A stretch of 64,000 bases of DNA from Luzula sylvatica (taxonomy: Eukaryota; Streptophyta; Magnoliopsida; Poales; Juncaceae), in NCBI GenBank assembly GCA_946800325.1, contig OX326961.1, positions 52,096,793-52,160,792 of the forward strand, in the 5' to 3' direction. Shown here in pieces: positions 22,480 through 34,254 of this stretch (within the stretch, counting starts at the first letter, position 1; each line of letters begins with the position of its first letter). Made by a program: the position numbers and the translations under genes. The notes under the pieces are model-generated. The model saw only the letters and a program-made list of their open reading frames with translations, was not told the DNA's origin and made no database searches.

Positions 22480-23190
22480 TTCCGTCCAAATCGTTTTGAA
22501 AAGACACCATATGAATTATGGCATGGCATGGTGCCATTATTGTCTTATCTTAAGATTTAGGACTGCGAGACAGACGCCAAACTCAAGCAAGATCCAACAA
22601 GTGTTTATTTGTGGGGTATCATGAGGATACTACTTTTACTTGCCTAGCTAAAACAAGGTTTTCGTGGCTCGACGAGGATACTTCTTAGAGAAGGATTTCC
22701 TAGATCATCAAGCCAGTGGGAGTAAAAATTGATCTCGAAGAAATTCGAGAACCACATAGTGAACAAGTTGATATGGAACAAAATTCTTAGTTACCATTGG
22801 ATGGTAAACAAATGGTTATGTCTTCACGCTCCATTGGGGAGCTGTTGTTTGAAAAGATCCAAACAGAAGACGGTGGCTGATTCTACAACTGAAGCGGAAT
22901 ACATCGCGGCTTCGGAAGCCGCAAAGGAGACTGTCTAGCTACGACAGTTCGTGATGGAACTTGGTATTTTGCCAAGCATCTCGGATCCCATGGATGTATA
23001 TTGTGACTATAACGGAGCAATAGTACAATCCAAGGAACCGCGAGCGCATCACAGGTCCAAACATGTATTCCGGCGTACCACTTGATTCGTTAGATTACGA
23101 AGAGAGGTGACGTGAAAATAATAAAGATACCTACTGATAATAACGTGGCCGATCCATTTGCGAGCACTATCACGTGCCAAGCATGAGCAG
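22480..23190 (+). pseudogene. Copia RT/RNase H remnants
   Basis: After the integrase stop, a KSFEKTPYELWHGM segment is followed by broken fragments. The RNase H box STTEAEYIAASEAAKETV (about 22880-22935), an RSKH segment and a NVADPF tail (about 23130-23160) follow. Most of the reverse transcriptase is missing. The frame contains stops. Confidence 0.75.
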
Positions 23191-23199
23191 CATGCTAGG

Positions 23200-24590
23200 G
23201 CGATAGGATAGGGATATCTATCGTAGTGTCAGATTGGGTGTTTTATTTATGTTTCTCATTGCATAAGGGGATTCGATCAGCCTAGTGCAAGTGGGAGAAC
23301 ATTTATGTTTCTCATTGCATAAGGGGATTCCATCAGTCTAGTGCAAGTGGGAGAACATTTATTATGCCCTAGGCCTGTTATTTGGATTGTATTTGTTTGA
23401 GAAACAGATATCTATATTACTATTCATAATATGACCTAAACCTTCATATTTCAAAAAATTTTAAATAACAAGAAAGTGTGTGAGAGGTTATTCGATTATA
23501 ATAATCGGATAGACCTTGAATTTTATTCTAGTTTAGTGCATCGAGTCAGTTGAGAATAATATGTTGCATGGCCATAGTCTGGCATATTGATTCGTCAACT
23601 GAATGATAGTAAAACCACTAAATGGAATGAATATAATTCCAAAACGTCCCTGGTGTATAAAGTTGTTAATAGGTTTGAACCAGGTAGTCCATTCACTGAA
23701 TGGAGACTTTTACATACACTAGCATATTCGTAGATGAGATGATCAGGTTTTACTGATCTGGGACGGTAGCGTCGATTCTAGAATATGGATATACGCGGCG
23801 TCGTATATTGGACTGACCACTATATGAGTTTGTGACATGGTCAGAGTCATTGGAGACGAACTCATATCCAGATAGTGCGTTTTAGTTCTTCATATTTGAG
23901 TGATCTCATGGATACCTAGTATGTGAAAAGGCAATGCTTTGATATAATTGACCCTACGCGTAACTGTGTAGCAGTGATTACTATTGGGTATTGTTTTTAG
24001 CATAGGCAAAGGATGTGAGATTGCAAGATAGGAATTGTTCCTTTCTAACCTTGAAAAAAGAATAGAGGGAGATATCTCTCGGGCCCTCGATTGAATTGAG
24101 ATTGATGAAATGCTTGGCCAAGCTCGATGGAACTCATGGAGTTCGCATTGTAATTATCAATCTAATTCTTATCGGGAAAGAGTATATCTGATCAAAAAGA
24201 ATAGAGGATGACTTGAAGTCTTAGGCTTCACCGTGACTCTTTTGATCGGAAGATATCGCGAACAAGAAGACTAGTAACACTTATCTGAGTTAGGCATGAA
24301 GATGTACTGCATCTTCATAAAGGTGTTCTCCACTTTTTTTCGTGCTAATTCTGGGTAGGTATTAACGGCAGTCTAGTGCTCGCAATACCTTGTGGAATGC
24401 TGCCATGTCCACTGCCAGTCTTAGACGAACCTACAAGGTCACACCAAGATTTCGTAATATATCGGATTCTCAAGATATTGCTCACCAATACGTTTGTTAG
24501 ACAAACAAAATGGAATCACGTGAGATTAGATCTCACGACATATGTTGGACATATGGCCAAGTTGATTAAGTCTTAATCCAAGAGGGAGTT
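23200..24590 (+). other. Long 3' non-coding region of the degraded copia element
   Basis: Collinear with 12690-13893 over several blocks. It ends in AAGAGGGAGTT, a polypurine tract directly before the TGAAAA start of the 3' LTR. A 56-bp tandem duplication lies at its left end. I see no coding frame. Confidence 0.7.
23248..23360 (+). repeat. 56-bp tandem duplication with polypurine motif
   Basis: Two adjacent copies start ATGTTTCTCATTGCATAAGG and end CAAGTGGGAGAACATTT. Each carries a copia-like polypurine tract. Confidence 0.85.
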
Positions 24591-24750
24591 TGAAAAAAAA
24601 TATGGCTTAAGAATTAACTTGGAAGAATTTATATAAATAGGCAATTCTGCAGTCAGAATAAGGTTCGTTCGAACTAACTATATCAGTGCGTTCGAACGGA
24701 CTTATTCGTGATAAACAGAAGTGGGTTCGTTCGAACGAACATTTAGGTGC
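24591..24750 (+). repeat. Truncated 3' LTR with three dyads
   Basis: Matches the first 160 bp of the LTR at 21137 with one or two differences, and breaks off inside the dyad array (after AGGTGC). The break could reflect recombination or later deletion. Confidence 0.9.
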
Positions 24751-26440
24751 AAATTCCAAAGCCATAAAAAAAATTGTTTAGGCAAGTATTATTTGAATCG
24801 AAATGCATGCTAATTATTTAGGCACTCATAAAAAAAAAATTATGCTAAATTCCAAAGCCAATTTTAGGCAAGTATTTTTTTTTAATTGAATGTTCATTTC
24901 ATTATTGATATAATATTACCTTTACTAATATTTTTCGTATTGATATTATTTATGAAAATGTCATCATTAATAATATTCAAAACTAGGATGATATATTTTT
25001 ATCCATATTGGATCACAAATAATTAGTGAAATCCAGATTTATATAAAAGAAAATCCATATTAGCTTAGAATTAATTAATGAAACTCAAATTCATATTCAT
25101 ATGAAGAGTTAATTTGTAATCAAACTTCACTTATTAATTTTATTTTATGTTTTCATTGGAAATGATTCCTGAAGAGGAATCAAAATAACGAGATTTTGTT
25201 TCATAATTATCAGGCAATTTATATTTATATATCTACCAGTTATATATATATAACTTCTGTACAATCTCATGAAAGTCAATTATTAATAATAGATATATGT
25301 ACAATTTAATGAACGTCTATTATTAGTAATAGATATATGTGCAATATAATAAACGTCTATTTTTAATAATAGATACATACCTCATTCAAGAATTTAGAAA
25401 TATATATTGAATTTAATGAGAAAATCATTAAATTCTTTTCTATTTCGGTTTCCTTTTGTTCAATTGACTAAATGAAATCAACATGGCAACCATTTAAATT
25501 GTTTTAATGGCAACCATTTAGTCTCATTTAAAAGATTGAATACTCCTTTACATATTACTGTTATTATTTTCAATAGCATATACGAGTTAATTAGTCTCAT
25601 TTAATATATATATAATATATTTTTGTTTATTTAATATAACTTGATAGGTCCTTTTTTTTTAATAGAACAATAAAATTTTGCAATTCTTTGTTCATATGTA
25701 TATCAATATGCATCTTCATTCCCAAATCATTAATCAGAAAATAAAGTTGCTTGCATATACAATAATGAACCAAATATCAGTTATAGAAATCATTAAAGCT
25801 GTTTTAATAAAATACAAACAAAGGTACATGAGATAGAATTGGTGATTTATTTTTGTCACAACTCATGTCCTACATTTCGTATTTTAATATCCTTAAATGC
25901 TTTGTATAATTATTCTCTTTAATATTTTAATATTTGTAATTCCAGATCGTACTGATAGTTTTTATATTATTTCAATAATCAAATTACAGTAATTAAGTTT
26001 GATAATTTAGTGTAATATTATTTATGACTAAATAATATATATATACAATTTTTTCCTTTTTCAAATGTAAAGTCAGTTATACCGACTTTATAATTTCACT
26101 TTAATATGTACCTTTATATATTAGAAATACATAAGGATCTTGAATGATCAAAATGATTTATTATAATCAAGATGTATAATTAGTTTATTTTAATTATATT
26201 ATTAATTCATTTTAGAATTATAATATAGACTTCAATAAAAATCTTAATAAGTGGAGATAGGAATGCATAGAATCATGTCTCGAATATAAGCTCCATAATC
26301 AAACCACAAATCTAAATCACAAGTCCAAAGAGGTACAAAATTAACCAAACTTTAGAATTAATTAGACCTCGTAGTCATGTCATTTTTCATTAAAACATTT
26401 GCATGTTGTTTGTAAATCATGTCTCGAATAAAATTTGTAC
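24751..26440. other. AT-rich spacer
   Basis: There is no gene. AAATTCCAAAGCCA with TTTAGGCAAGTATT occurs twice (about 24751 and 24845). Three units of about 50 bp with AACGTCTATTATTAATAATAG lie at 25256-25385. Confidence 0.5.
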
Positions 26441-26734
26441 GACACTTCATCTGAAATTTACCCACACTCTTATTTTGGACTCAACTTTGTACAATTTCGT
26501 TGTGCCACGTCATCATCACTTTCTTTTTAACATATTTTCTTTATTTTTAACCATTGATTATGATATGTGGCAAAATTTAGACCATTGATTAATCATTGAT
26601 TTTTTATAAACATTTTTTCTTTGTAGACATTTAAGTGTCCTTTATTTTACACTATGTTTTAAGAAATTTTAGAAATCCACATCATCATATATTAATGACG
26701 TGGACTATTTTTATTGGTTAGGTTCATGTTATAC

Positions 26735-28290
26735 TAAGTTTATTCAAGAAAATTTTGTTACACATACATGATATGTTTGAGATTTATTAAAATAGACAAT
26801 CAAGTTTTGAAAGTACAAAATTAACTACCTCGACTTTTCAAAAGTCCAGAAGATGTATAATTATTATTAGAACTTTTTTTAATACTCCTGCCATGTTAAT
26901 TAGGAGATAAAGCTCTCGACTTTTGTAAAGTCGATCAAAATATTAATATTAAAAGGTGGTATATTAAATACAATGTAATTTATATGATAATGAAATTAAC
27001 ATTCTTGGGCAATTATTTTTTTAAGTTTGGGATTGGAATACTTAGCCAAACTAAAATGTCAATCGAAACATCATATTATATTTATACATGTTCAAAATTC
27101 GTTTGTAAAATAATTCATAACCAACTTTTTATGATATATAAATATAACATGTAGAAATGATATTCCGGCAGAGCTGGCAAAGTTGATCCGAATCCGAAAA
27201 ATCGACTCGAATAACCTGAAGTTCGACCCGACCTGACTAGACAGAATTTACGAAAATCAAACTATCCGACTCGGACCGACCCGAGACTAAATTATCCCAA
27301 CCCGGAAATAGATGTTTTATATGATATCCGAACTCGACCCGATCCGAAATCGAGTAACCCGAGACCCGAATATAACCCGAATTTACTAGTTGATTTAAAT
27401 CTTATAGTTTGAAATTTTAATTATTATTTTTGTCCTAAACTGAATCAATTCAAACCCGACAAAACCCGAGCCCGAAAAATCTGACCCGAACACATAATTT
27501 AACCCGAAAAGAACCCGACCATAATAAAAACCGAAGACAACCCGACCCGATCCGAGTTAACTTCACCCGAAAATAATCCGGACATAAAAATGATCCAAAC
27601 TCAAGAATACCCACCCGGTTATGACCCGACCCACCCGATTTGTCACCTTTGCATTCCGGCTAGTCGTGTCGAATCATTTCGGATTCATGTTATTTCGATA
27701 TGCGGGTCATTCGGATCATCGGGTTATTCGGACCGCGGATCGTTTGGTTTGTGAGTCATTCCGTTTCGGGTCGTTCGGTTCAGGGTTGTTTCGATTTCCG
27801 GATCGTCTCGACCCTAATCGGAATGATCCGGAACCAAACGACCCGAAAACCGAAACGACCCTAACCGAACTTGCATAAATATAATATAATGATTCGATTA
27901 ATATTTTAATTTGACCATGTGTTTATCTTTCCTTAATTTAGTATTGTCCAATCCCAAATTTAAAAAATAATTACCGAAAACCTATAATTTCATTATCATA
28001 CAAATTAACATATTCTTATTTAGATTACATTCTTATTTAGATTGCAATATATTCAAGTATATTTAACGAACCAACTTTTAATATAAATATTTTGACTGAT
28101 TTTACAAAAGTCAAGAACTTGTTCCCCTAATCAGCACATCAAGAGTATTAAGAAAAATTGAAACCATGATTATACATCCTATCGACTTTTGAAAAGTCGA
28201 CGATCCTAGTTTTGTAATTTGAAAACTTGGTTGTCTATTTTAATAAACCCTAAACTTATTATGTATGTGTTAAAAAATCCCCTTTATTCA
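26735..28290. repeat. Large imperfect inverted repeat (foldback) around nested MITEs
   Basis: The left arm (about 26735-27060) and right arm (about 27900-28290) are inverted copies. Shared blocks include TTTATTAAAATAGACAA, CGACTTTTNAAAAGTC and GGGATTGGA. The centre holds CCGA-rich foldback sequences. Confidence 0.7.
27170..27652. mobile_element. hAT-like foldback MITE with CCCGA repeats
   Basis: Flanked by an 8-bp direct repeat ATTCCGGC (27162-27169 and 27653-27660), the hAT target size. Ends are AGAGCTGGCAAAG and a degenerate inverted match (CACCTTTGC). The body is made of ACCCGA/GACCCGA repeats. The sequence just right of it (27661-27870) is a second, inverse-oriented TCGGGT-rich foldback. 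Confidence 0.7.
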
Positions 28291-29280
28291 ATTGTTTATC
28301 ATTTTACATAAGTTTACATGATCAATTGTCAACGCAACGAAAGATGAAAAGTTAATATATGAGATACTAATAACTTAATATTTAATATTATAAACATACA
28401 ACATATAGTAGCATTATTTTTAGAATTTTAATTTTCAAAATTCATTGAATATATTCGTTTTAATTTTCTCTTTATTTTCACATCCATATCGGAATAGTTC
28501 ATACATATTGTTTTTCATAATTTGAATTTGTCAAAATATTATGTAAAAATACAATGCAAAAAATACATTTTTAGAAAATATAATTTTAATTCTTTTATTT
28601 ACATAATAGAATTTTAAATTTATAAACAAATAAAAAAAGTTTATCCATTGAAAAAATATAATTTTAATTTTCTCTTTTATTTACATTTTTAGAAATATAA
28701 TTTTAATTCTTTTATTTACATAATCGAACAAATTTAATATTATTTTCTATGAAAAATAATACAAATAAAAAAAGTTTATCCATCGAAAAAATTTCTTAAA
28801 TTTATAAACACTCACAAAACAGTAATGTCACTTTTAATTAAACTATTTTTTTATATTATTTATTAAATTACTTTCTCTACTAAGTTTGATATTATTTATA
28901 ATTTTCATTGCATTTTGAATCAATAACAAATTATTAGTACTTGCTAATTAATAATATGTTGCTACACATGTTGTATGATTTATTACTTTTTACATTTGAT
29001 ATTGTATGAAATATTGTGAACAACAATGATACAATACTTGTTGTTATGTTTTCTTGTAAAATCATGTTATACCTCATATATCATTATTATACAATCATAT
29101 TAATATAAGTGTTATTACTTGATTAAGAAAATGAAATTTTTTGTCATCATAATGTAAAATAATTGAAAAACTTATACATAAGCATAGACAAATTAGTTCT
29201 AATCATTATATTATGAAATAATATTATTAATATCATCATATTTATATGTATTTTATATTACAACGAAAAAATATAATTAA

Positions 29281-29313
29281 CATCCTCGTCGCGTAGCGCG
29301 AGTATTCTCCTAG
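29281..29313 (+). repeat. Helitron 3' terminus
   Basis: CTCG-T-CGC / GTA / GCGCGAG hairpin, then TATTCTC and CTAG, with T at 29314 as the target base. Confidence 0.8.
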
Positions 29314-30700
29314 TCGTTAATCAAATTTGATCCACAATTTCAATGTCATTTGATATAATGAAAAGTCTCCAATTATCAGTTGTAATTTCAATTTCAAATT
29401 TTGCTCAATCATAAATGATGGCTTTAACTACACCAAAATTGAAGAGCCTCAATTTCAATTTGATTTACTTATTTTCCTCTTGGTTTAAGATCTCAATAAT
29501 TTAATTTTAGATCAAAACACTGTTGTAATATTTTTTTGAACAATAGAAAATACATTAGTTGATCTGCATATTGACAACAAACTTTACATGTTGTTACTTG
29601 AAATCAAAAGTAAATAAGCTAACGAGTAGTATAAGATCTGGACCAGAAATATATAATATTTTATTTGTTTATTTATTATTAGATTTATTCATCTGTGTTT
29701 AGATTGTTGGTTGTATTTCAAAAAAATAACCAAATAAAAAAAAAATCAATTAAATAATAATAATAATAATTAAAGAAATCGAGAACAAGCTTGGTGTATC
29801 CGCGTGGTCGTGCCACTGCTGCCATAAAAACAGATGACGCCCTCTAGTGTAGGGTATTATCGTTTATATATCTCGAAGGTTCTACACCTCCGATTTGTCT
29901 CGGTTCCGATCTAGTAGTACCGTCGTAGAGCGGAAAACTTACATCTCGATTATTATATCCTTAATAGATCCTCCACTGTCTCATATACATGTATCTCGAT
30001 TATTTAATGTCCGGTTAAACATGGTATCTTGATTATTTAACGTCTGATTAAACTTCACTCTTTGTGTGACCATGTAGATTTGTTTAACCTAGCTAGAAAC
30101 GGGGTTTAGAATTTGTAAATCATAAGCGCTCCATTTTAACCTAACACAAATATTAAATTACGGATTGTGCTCAATATGTTCGATGAAATGTCATAAAATA
30201 AAAATATAATTATGATGAATTTATATTTCTAAAATTGAGTTTTCATACGCTATTACAATGATACACTGCAAGACGTCCATTTTTATGAGAAGTTTATTTA
30301 TAGAGAAATGTGTTTATACATGTTGTAGTCAAGATATTAGATGAAATGTTTAAGATAGTATTTAAATATGATTATAAGAAATTTTGGTTTTGGGCAATTT
30401 GTTTTTATGACTATATTAATAATGTAGTGTAATGCAAGACCTCCATTTTTATGAGATGTTTATGCGTAGAGAAAAATATTTTCCAATAATTACGTCCAAC
30501 GTGTTTGATGAAATGTCTATGATAAATTTATAGGTGTTTGATTTAATAATTAGTGGGTAATTTTTCAAATTTGTTGGACTTGTTGTTGATTTATTGGTAT
30601 TGTGTGTATATGTGTCATCTTTATAATATTCAAGTTGAATTTTGTTATTATTTTAGCATATTAATCTTCATAATTTGTAACATGATTTTTTATATATTTT
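29314..30700. other. AT-rich spacer with weak repeats
   Basis: No gene is seen. Degenerate units of about 160-175 bp with GATGAAATGT and CAAGACNTCCATTTTTATGAGA recur at about 30180, 30335 and 30510. Confidence 0.45.
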
Positions 30701-30709
30701 TAATTTTAT

Positions 30710-30954
30710 CTATGTTGAACGGGAAAACGGGTATCGTATCCGATATGATACGAATAAGGAGATACGTTAATTTTCAAAAAATCACGAATATGGATACGAT
30801 AATATAATTATTATTTTAATATATTTCTATGATATCTAATGAATAAGTTAATTAATTAATTAAATAATAAATTAATAATATTTTTAATTATCCGTATCCG
30901 TATTGGATATCCGTATCCTGATAATACTTCTGCTGAAGTATCCGTATAACATGG
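30710..30954. mobile_element. Foldback MITE, GTATCC family, short copy
   Basis: Starts CTATGTTGAACGGG and ends GTATCCGTATAACATGG. Flanks AATTTTAT and ATTTTTAT match 7 of 8. The interior has GTATCCGATA repeats. It is the same family as 50546-51074. Confidence 0.7.
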
Positions 30955-31028
30955 ATTTTTATCTATATTTTTCGAGATTGTGTGTTGTTATTCATCATAA
31001 TCCTCTAAAATAACAGGTTCGGGCCTGC

Positions 31029-31064
31029 GTATGTGTGTGTGTGTGTGCGCGCGCGCGTGTGTGT

Positions 31065-31131
<67 letters not shown>
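31029..31131. repeat. (GT)n-(GA)n microsatellite
   Basis: About 100 bp of GT repeat with a GC patch, switching to GA repeat. Confidence 0.98.
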
Positions 31132-31135
<4 letters not shown>

Positions 31136-31179
31136 GTTATTACTTACTAGATGCATGTAACGTGAAGTTTCCGGTTAAT

Positions 31180-31930
31180 TAGGATCTCGTTAGTGTCTTA
31201 GTGATGATCATATCCGAGTCGCGTGGAAATCTACGGTTCCCAAAACTATGAGTTAAATAAACAAACTGTGGGTGCTAGTTGACAAATCAATAATATACTA
31301 CTGAGTAAAATAAAATACCATATGACATATGGGCTATTTAATAAGACGAAATACCATCATTATATACGACCTACTACAGATAACCCTTCTTCGAAGATAG
31401 GTAGAAACTAATAAACCTGCTTACATGCCCATAACTACGAGTCAGTTTTTTAAGTGAGCACAAATCACTAGAGAAAGGAATCTCTTGCCATTGGTCAAGT
31501 CTCGCGGAGTGCCTCCGAGGAAGTTGCTGATCAAGTATCCAATGTACTTACTGGCAGACGGTGAATAAAGATATATATTTTGTCCTGATCTCTTCTTATA
31601 ATCCTAACCTAACCATAATGAGATCCGAGAATAACGGCCACTTGACTTAACTCTCCCAATTTAGAGCCTTTCATTTTAATAATCATACTTATATTTATTT
31701 CTTTTCTGTCCAATTTACTCCCTATGTATTCTCTTTGGCAATCAACAAAGTCTTGCTTCTCATCACAATATTATTTCGTACAAACTTCTCATTAATTTCT
31801 GCTCCGTCTTTTGTTCTTCCATGTTCATTTCCTTTCTCGCCCAATTTTGTGCCCCGTTTTCTTAATACAATTCCCTTTCAAAGAAAATATCGAAAGCCCT
31901 AATCCCTAATCCCTAATCCCTAATCCCTTT
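31180..31930 (+). promoter_or_regulatory. NLR-A upstream region, duplicated at 52440-56280
   Basis: Ordered blocks match the region in front of NLR-B, including GACAAATCAATAAT, CTACTGAGTAAAATAAAATAC, AATAAGACGAAATAC, GACGGTGA and TTTTGTCCTGATCTC. The match shows that the duplication includes the promoter. Unit A lacks the 3-kb insertion found in unit B. Confidence 0.75.
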
Positions 31931-31964
31931 CTTGGATTCAGTGTTGTTATTTGCTTATAAAGCT

Positions 31965-33230
31965 ATGGAAATCGTTGCAGCTACTGCGGCCGTAAATAAA
32001 GCCGTCGATGACACTCTGCCTCGCCTGTTGAATGCCGCAATTCGCTCCGTGAAATATCCTTTTGATGTTGGCGCCAATGTGAAAGCGTTGCAGTCAGCCA
32101 TGAAGGAGTTGTTAGAGAAGAGGGAGGATATGAACACAAAAATAGAAAATGGTGAAAGACTGGGTGAAAAGGTTAGGAAAGAAGTTAGTGGGTGGATCAA
32201 CCAAGTGAAAGCCATTAAAAAAGAAGTAGAGGAGATCGAACAAAGGTACCAAGCGAGATACAAGTGTCTTGGCAGTTACTCTTTTAACTGTAGGGTGAAC
32301 TACACGATTAGCAAAAGTACAGTAAAGACACTCTTAGATGTGCAAAGGTTATGCACTAAAGGGGAAACTTACGAGTCGGTTACAATGCAAGTACCACCAC
32401 CGGCAGTACAAGAGGTGCCAATGGAACCAATAACCTCATCAGCCTCAGATTACAATCTTGCACAGGCCCTCAAGTGTATTAACAATGACCCTGTGGGAGT
32501 CATCGGCCTCGTGGGTATGGGAGGGGTCGGTAAAACCTGTTTGCTAGAAAGGATCAATAATAATTACACCCAAAACCCCAATAATTTTAAAGTTGTATTC
32601 GTGACGGCTTCGCAAGAATGTTCCATAGCAAAACTTCAATCCAGTATATCTGAGAAACTCAATTTGGCTACACATACCAACGAAGAGCAACAGGCAAACA
32701 TTATATTTAACTTTTTGAAAGAAAATAATTTTCTTTTATTGTTGGATGATTTGTGGGATGGGTTCAATTTAAAAAAAGTCGGTCTACCTTTTCCTCTTGG
32801 GCTCGGGGAGAAGTACAATAGAAAGGTCGTTTTAACAACACGGTCATCTCAAGTTTGTGGTAAAATGGGGGTAAGAAAAGAGATTAGAGTGGCTTGTCTC
32901 AACAACGAGGAGTCATGGTCTCTCTTCCGAGAAAAAGTCGGTAACGATACCCTAGACTCTCATCCTATAATACCATCTTTAGCTCAAAAGGTCATAAATC
33001 AATTAGGTGGTTTGCCGCTTGCTCTTATTATTATTGGGAGTGCAATGTACGGTAAAAGAGACCCAAGATACTGGGACTATGCTATTGACCGAATCCGGTC
33101 ACCAAACTCGATCGAGATTGATATCTTTGATAGTGAGGAGAGTTTGTATCAACGGTTGAAGTTCAGTTATGAGAACTTACAGAATGAAACACTGAGGAAA
33201 TGTTTCTTACAGAATGAAGTTCAGTTATGA
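31965..33230 (+). pseudogene. CC-NB-ARC resistance gene, truncated copy A (5' part)
   Basis: The first ATG is at 31965 (MEIVAATAAVNKAVDD). The upstream frame extension begins at a TTG and is not supported. The 421-residue frame has a coiled-coil region of the RPS5/RFL1 type, then P-loop GMGGVGKT (about 32514), kinase-2 LLLLDDLWD (about 32740), RNBS-B VVLTTRS and GLPLAL (about 33010). It ends in RNBS-D. At 33209 it leaves the NLR sequence, runs through 21 bp of scrambled filler and stops at 33230. ARC2/MHD and LRR coding are missing. The 3' end of the same gene is at 40254-40620 beyond a 6.9-kb retroelement. It would encode at most a CC-NB fragment. Confidence 0.93.
33210..33230 (+). other. 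Filler DNA at deletion junction
   Basis: Twenty-one bases between NLR sequence and retroelement sequence repeat two nearby NLR pieces in swapped order (CAGAATGAA from 33180-33188 and AGTTCAGTTATGA from about 33162-33174). Confidence 0.75.
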
Positions 33231-33394
33231 GAGCTTATATGTAGGTGGAGCTTTCCTTCATGATTTTTCCATTACACTCCCTTTTGATCCACTTTCAAAA
33301 AGGGGGAGAAAGGATAATCGTATTGGAAAGATACCGATAATCGATGTATCTCTCCAAATTGACATTGTTTTGAAATGAATCAAAAGGGGGAGTT
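33231..33394 (+). mobile_element. Tail of a second copy of the LTR element interior
   Basis: Identical or nearly so to 38644-38807, the sequence just before the 3' LTR, including the polypurine tract AAAAGGGGGAG. In a simple insertion this sequence should not precede the 5' LTR. It indicates a former tandem or recombined element. Confidence 0.85.
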
Positions 33395-33764
33395 TGTTGG
33401 TTCAAATTTCCTATTGTTTGATTATCTCAAATACAATGTCGATACTACTAACAAAATCTAGCAAGATAACTGTGTAGGAGACAGGTACAAAATGAAATGA
33501 TCAATCAAGAATAACAAAGATCAAAGACGTCGAAGAATCCCGGAGAAAATCAAGACGCACATGAATGAAGATGATGAATAGCTTCGAAGGAACAAGAAGC
33601 AAAACAAAAGAAGATTAGAAGGAAGGCCCTTGAAGCATATCAAGAATCAAGATGTCGAAGCCTTCCGTGAGTGGGATTCGCCACAAATAAACCATAGGTA
33701 GAAACCTAGTAGAACTCAAGTAAAATCATGTTCAAAATAACAAAGAGTTCAGTCAAGCAGGAAG

Positions 33765-34215
33765 TGCGTTCTGAACGAACTCAAAGTCCGTTCAGAACGG
33801 ACTTGCCACATATCAAAACTTTAAACCTTGATTAGAACCAAACGTGTCACAGGGATGTGTGTGTTCGAACGAACAATCATGTCCGTTCGAACGGACAATT
33901 AGAATCCGTTCACCCACCTTCTGAGTGCGTTGAACGGATAATCCTTCCTGTGAACGGAAAAATGTAACAGGGATGTGTGCGTTCGAACGAACACACATGT
34001 GCGTTCGAACGGACAACCTGGAATCCGTTCACCCACTTTTCAGTGCGTTGAACGGACTCTTGTTCCTGTGAACGCAAAATGCTATGTATAATTGAGTCCG
34101 TTACGAATGGACATTGTCCGTTCGAACGGACCCAAGATGTACTTGCACGTTATTTTGAAACGGCTAGTGCAAACTACAAGTGCGTTCTGAACGGACTTTA
34201 TGCGTTCGAATGCAC
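33765..34215. promoter_or_regulatory. Dyad array GTNCGTTCGAACGNAC upstream of TATA
   Basis: About nine full or near-full dyads plus several half-sites (TGAACGG, CCGTTCA). The centre is CG, or one base more in CGTTCTGAACG-type sites. The last site ends about 30 bp before the TATA box. The same array is in the 3' LTR at 39178-39630. Confidence 0.75.
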
Positions 34216-34246
34216 TACAAGTTTTCTGAAGGATTTCTATAGAGAG

Positions 34247-34254
34247 TATAAATA
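34247..34254 (+). promoter_or_regulatory. LTR TATA box
   Basis: TATAAATA, repeated in the 3' LTR at 39660-39667. Confidence 0.65.

Larger units (their letters stand above)
21137..24750 (+). mobile_element. Degraded copia element inserted in the MULE transposase
   Basis: The 5' LTR (TGAAAG start) begins within the transposase coding sequence. The interior keeps an open integrase frame, an RNase H remnant and a long 3' non-coding region. A 160-bp piece of the 3' LTR ends at 24750 where unrelated AT-rich DNA starts. The primer site, gag and most of RT are gone. The TGAAAG terminus and 3' region tie it to the 6501-14889 family. Confidence 0.85.
26440..29313 (+). mobile_element. Helitron (5' end approximate)
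   Basis: The 3' end has the Helitron pattern: a GC-rich hairpin (CTCGTCGCGTAGCGCGAG), 11 bases, then CTAG followed by T. The 5' part (about 26440-26760) is homologous to the region at 50175-50530 and to the minus strand of 55500-55770. All carry CTCTTATTTTG, a CCACATCATC-type block and a GTTAGGTTCATG-like block. No Rep/helicase is encoded, so it is non-autonomous. Foldback DNA is nested inside. Confidence 0.7.

Noticed and set aside
31932..31964. N-terminal extension of NLR-A from 31932, and of NLR-B from 56287
   Set aside because: Both would start at TTG; the first ATG codons (31965 and 56311) align between copies.
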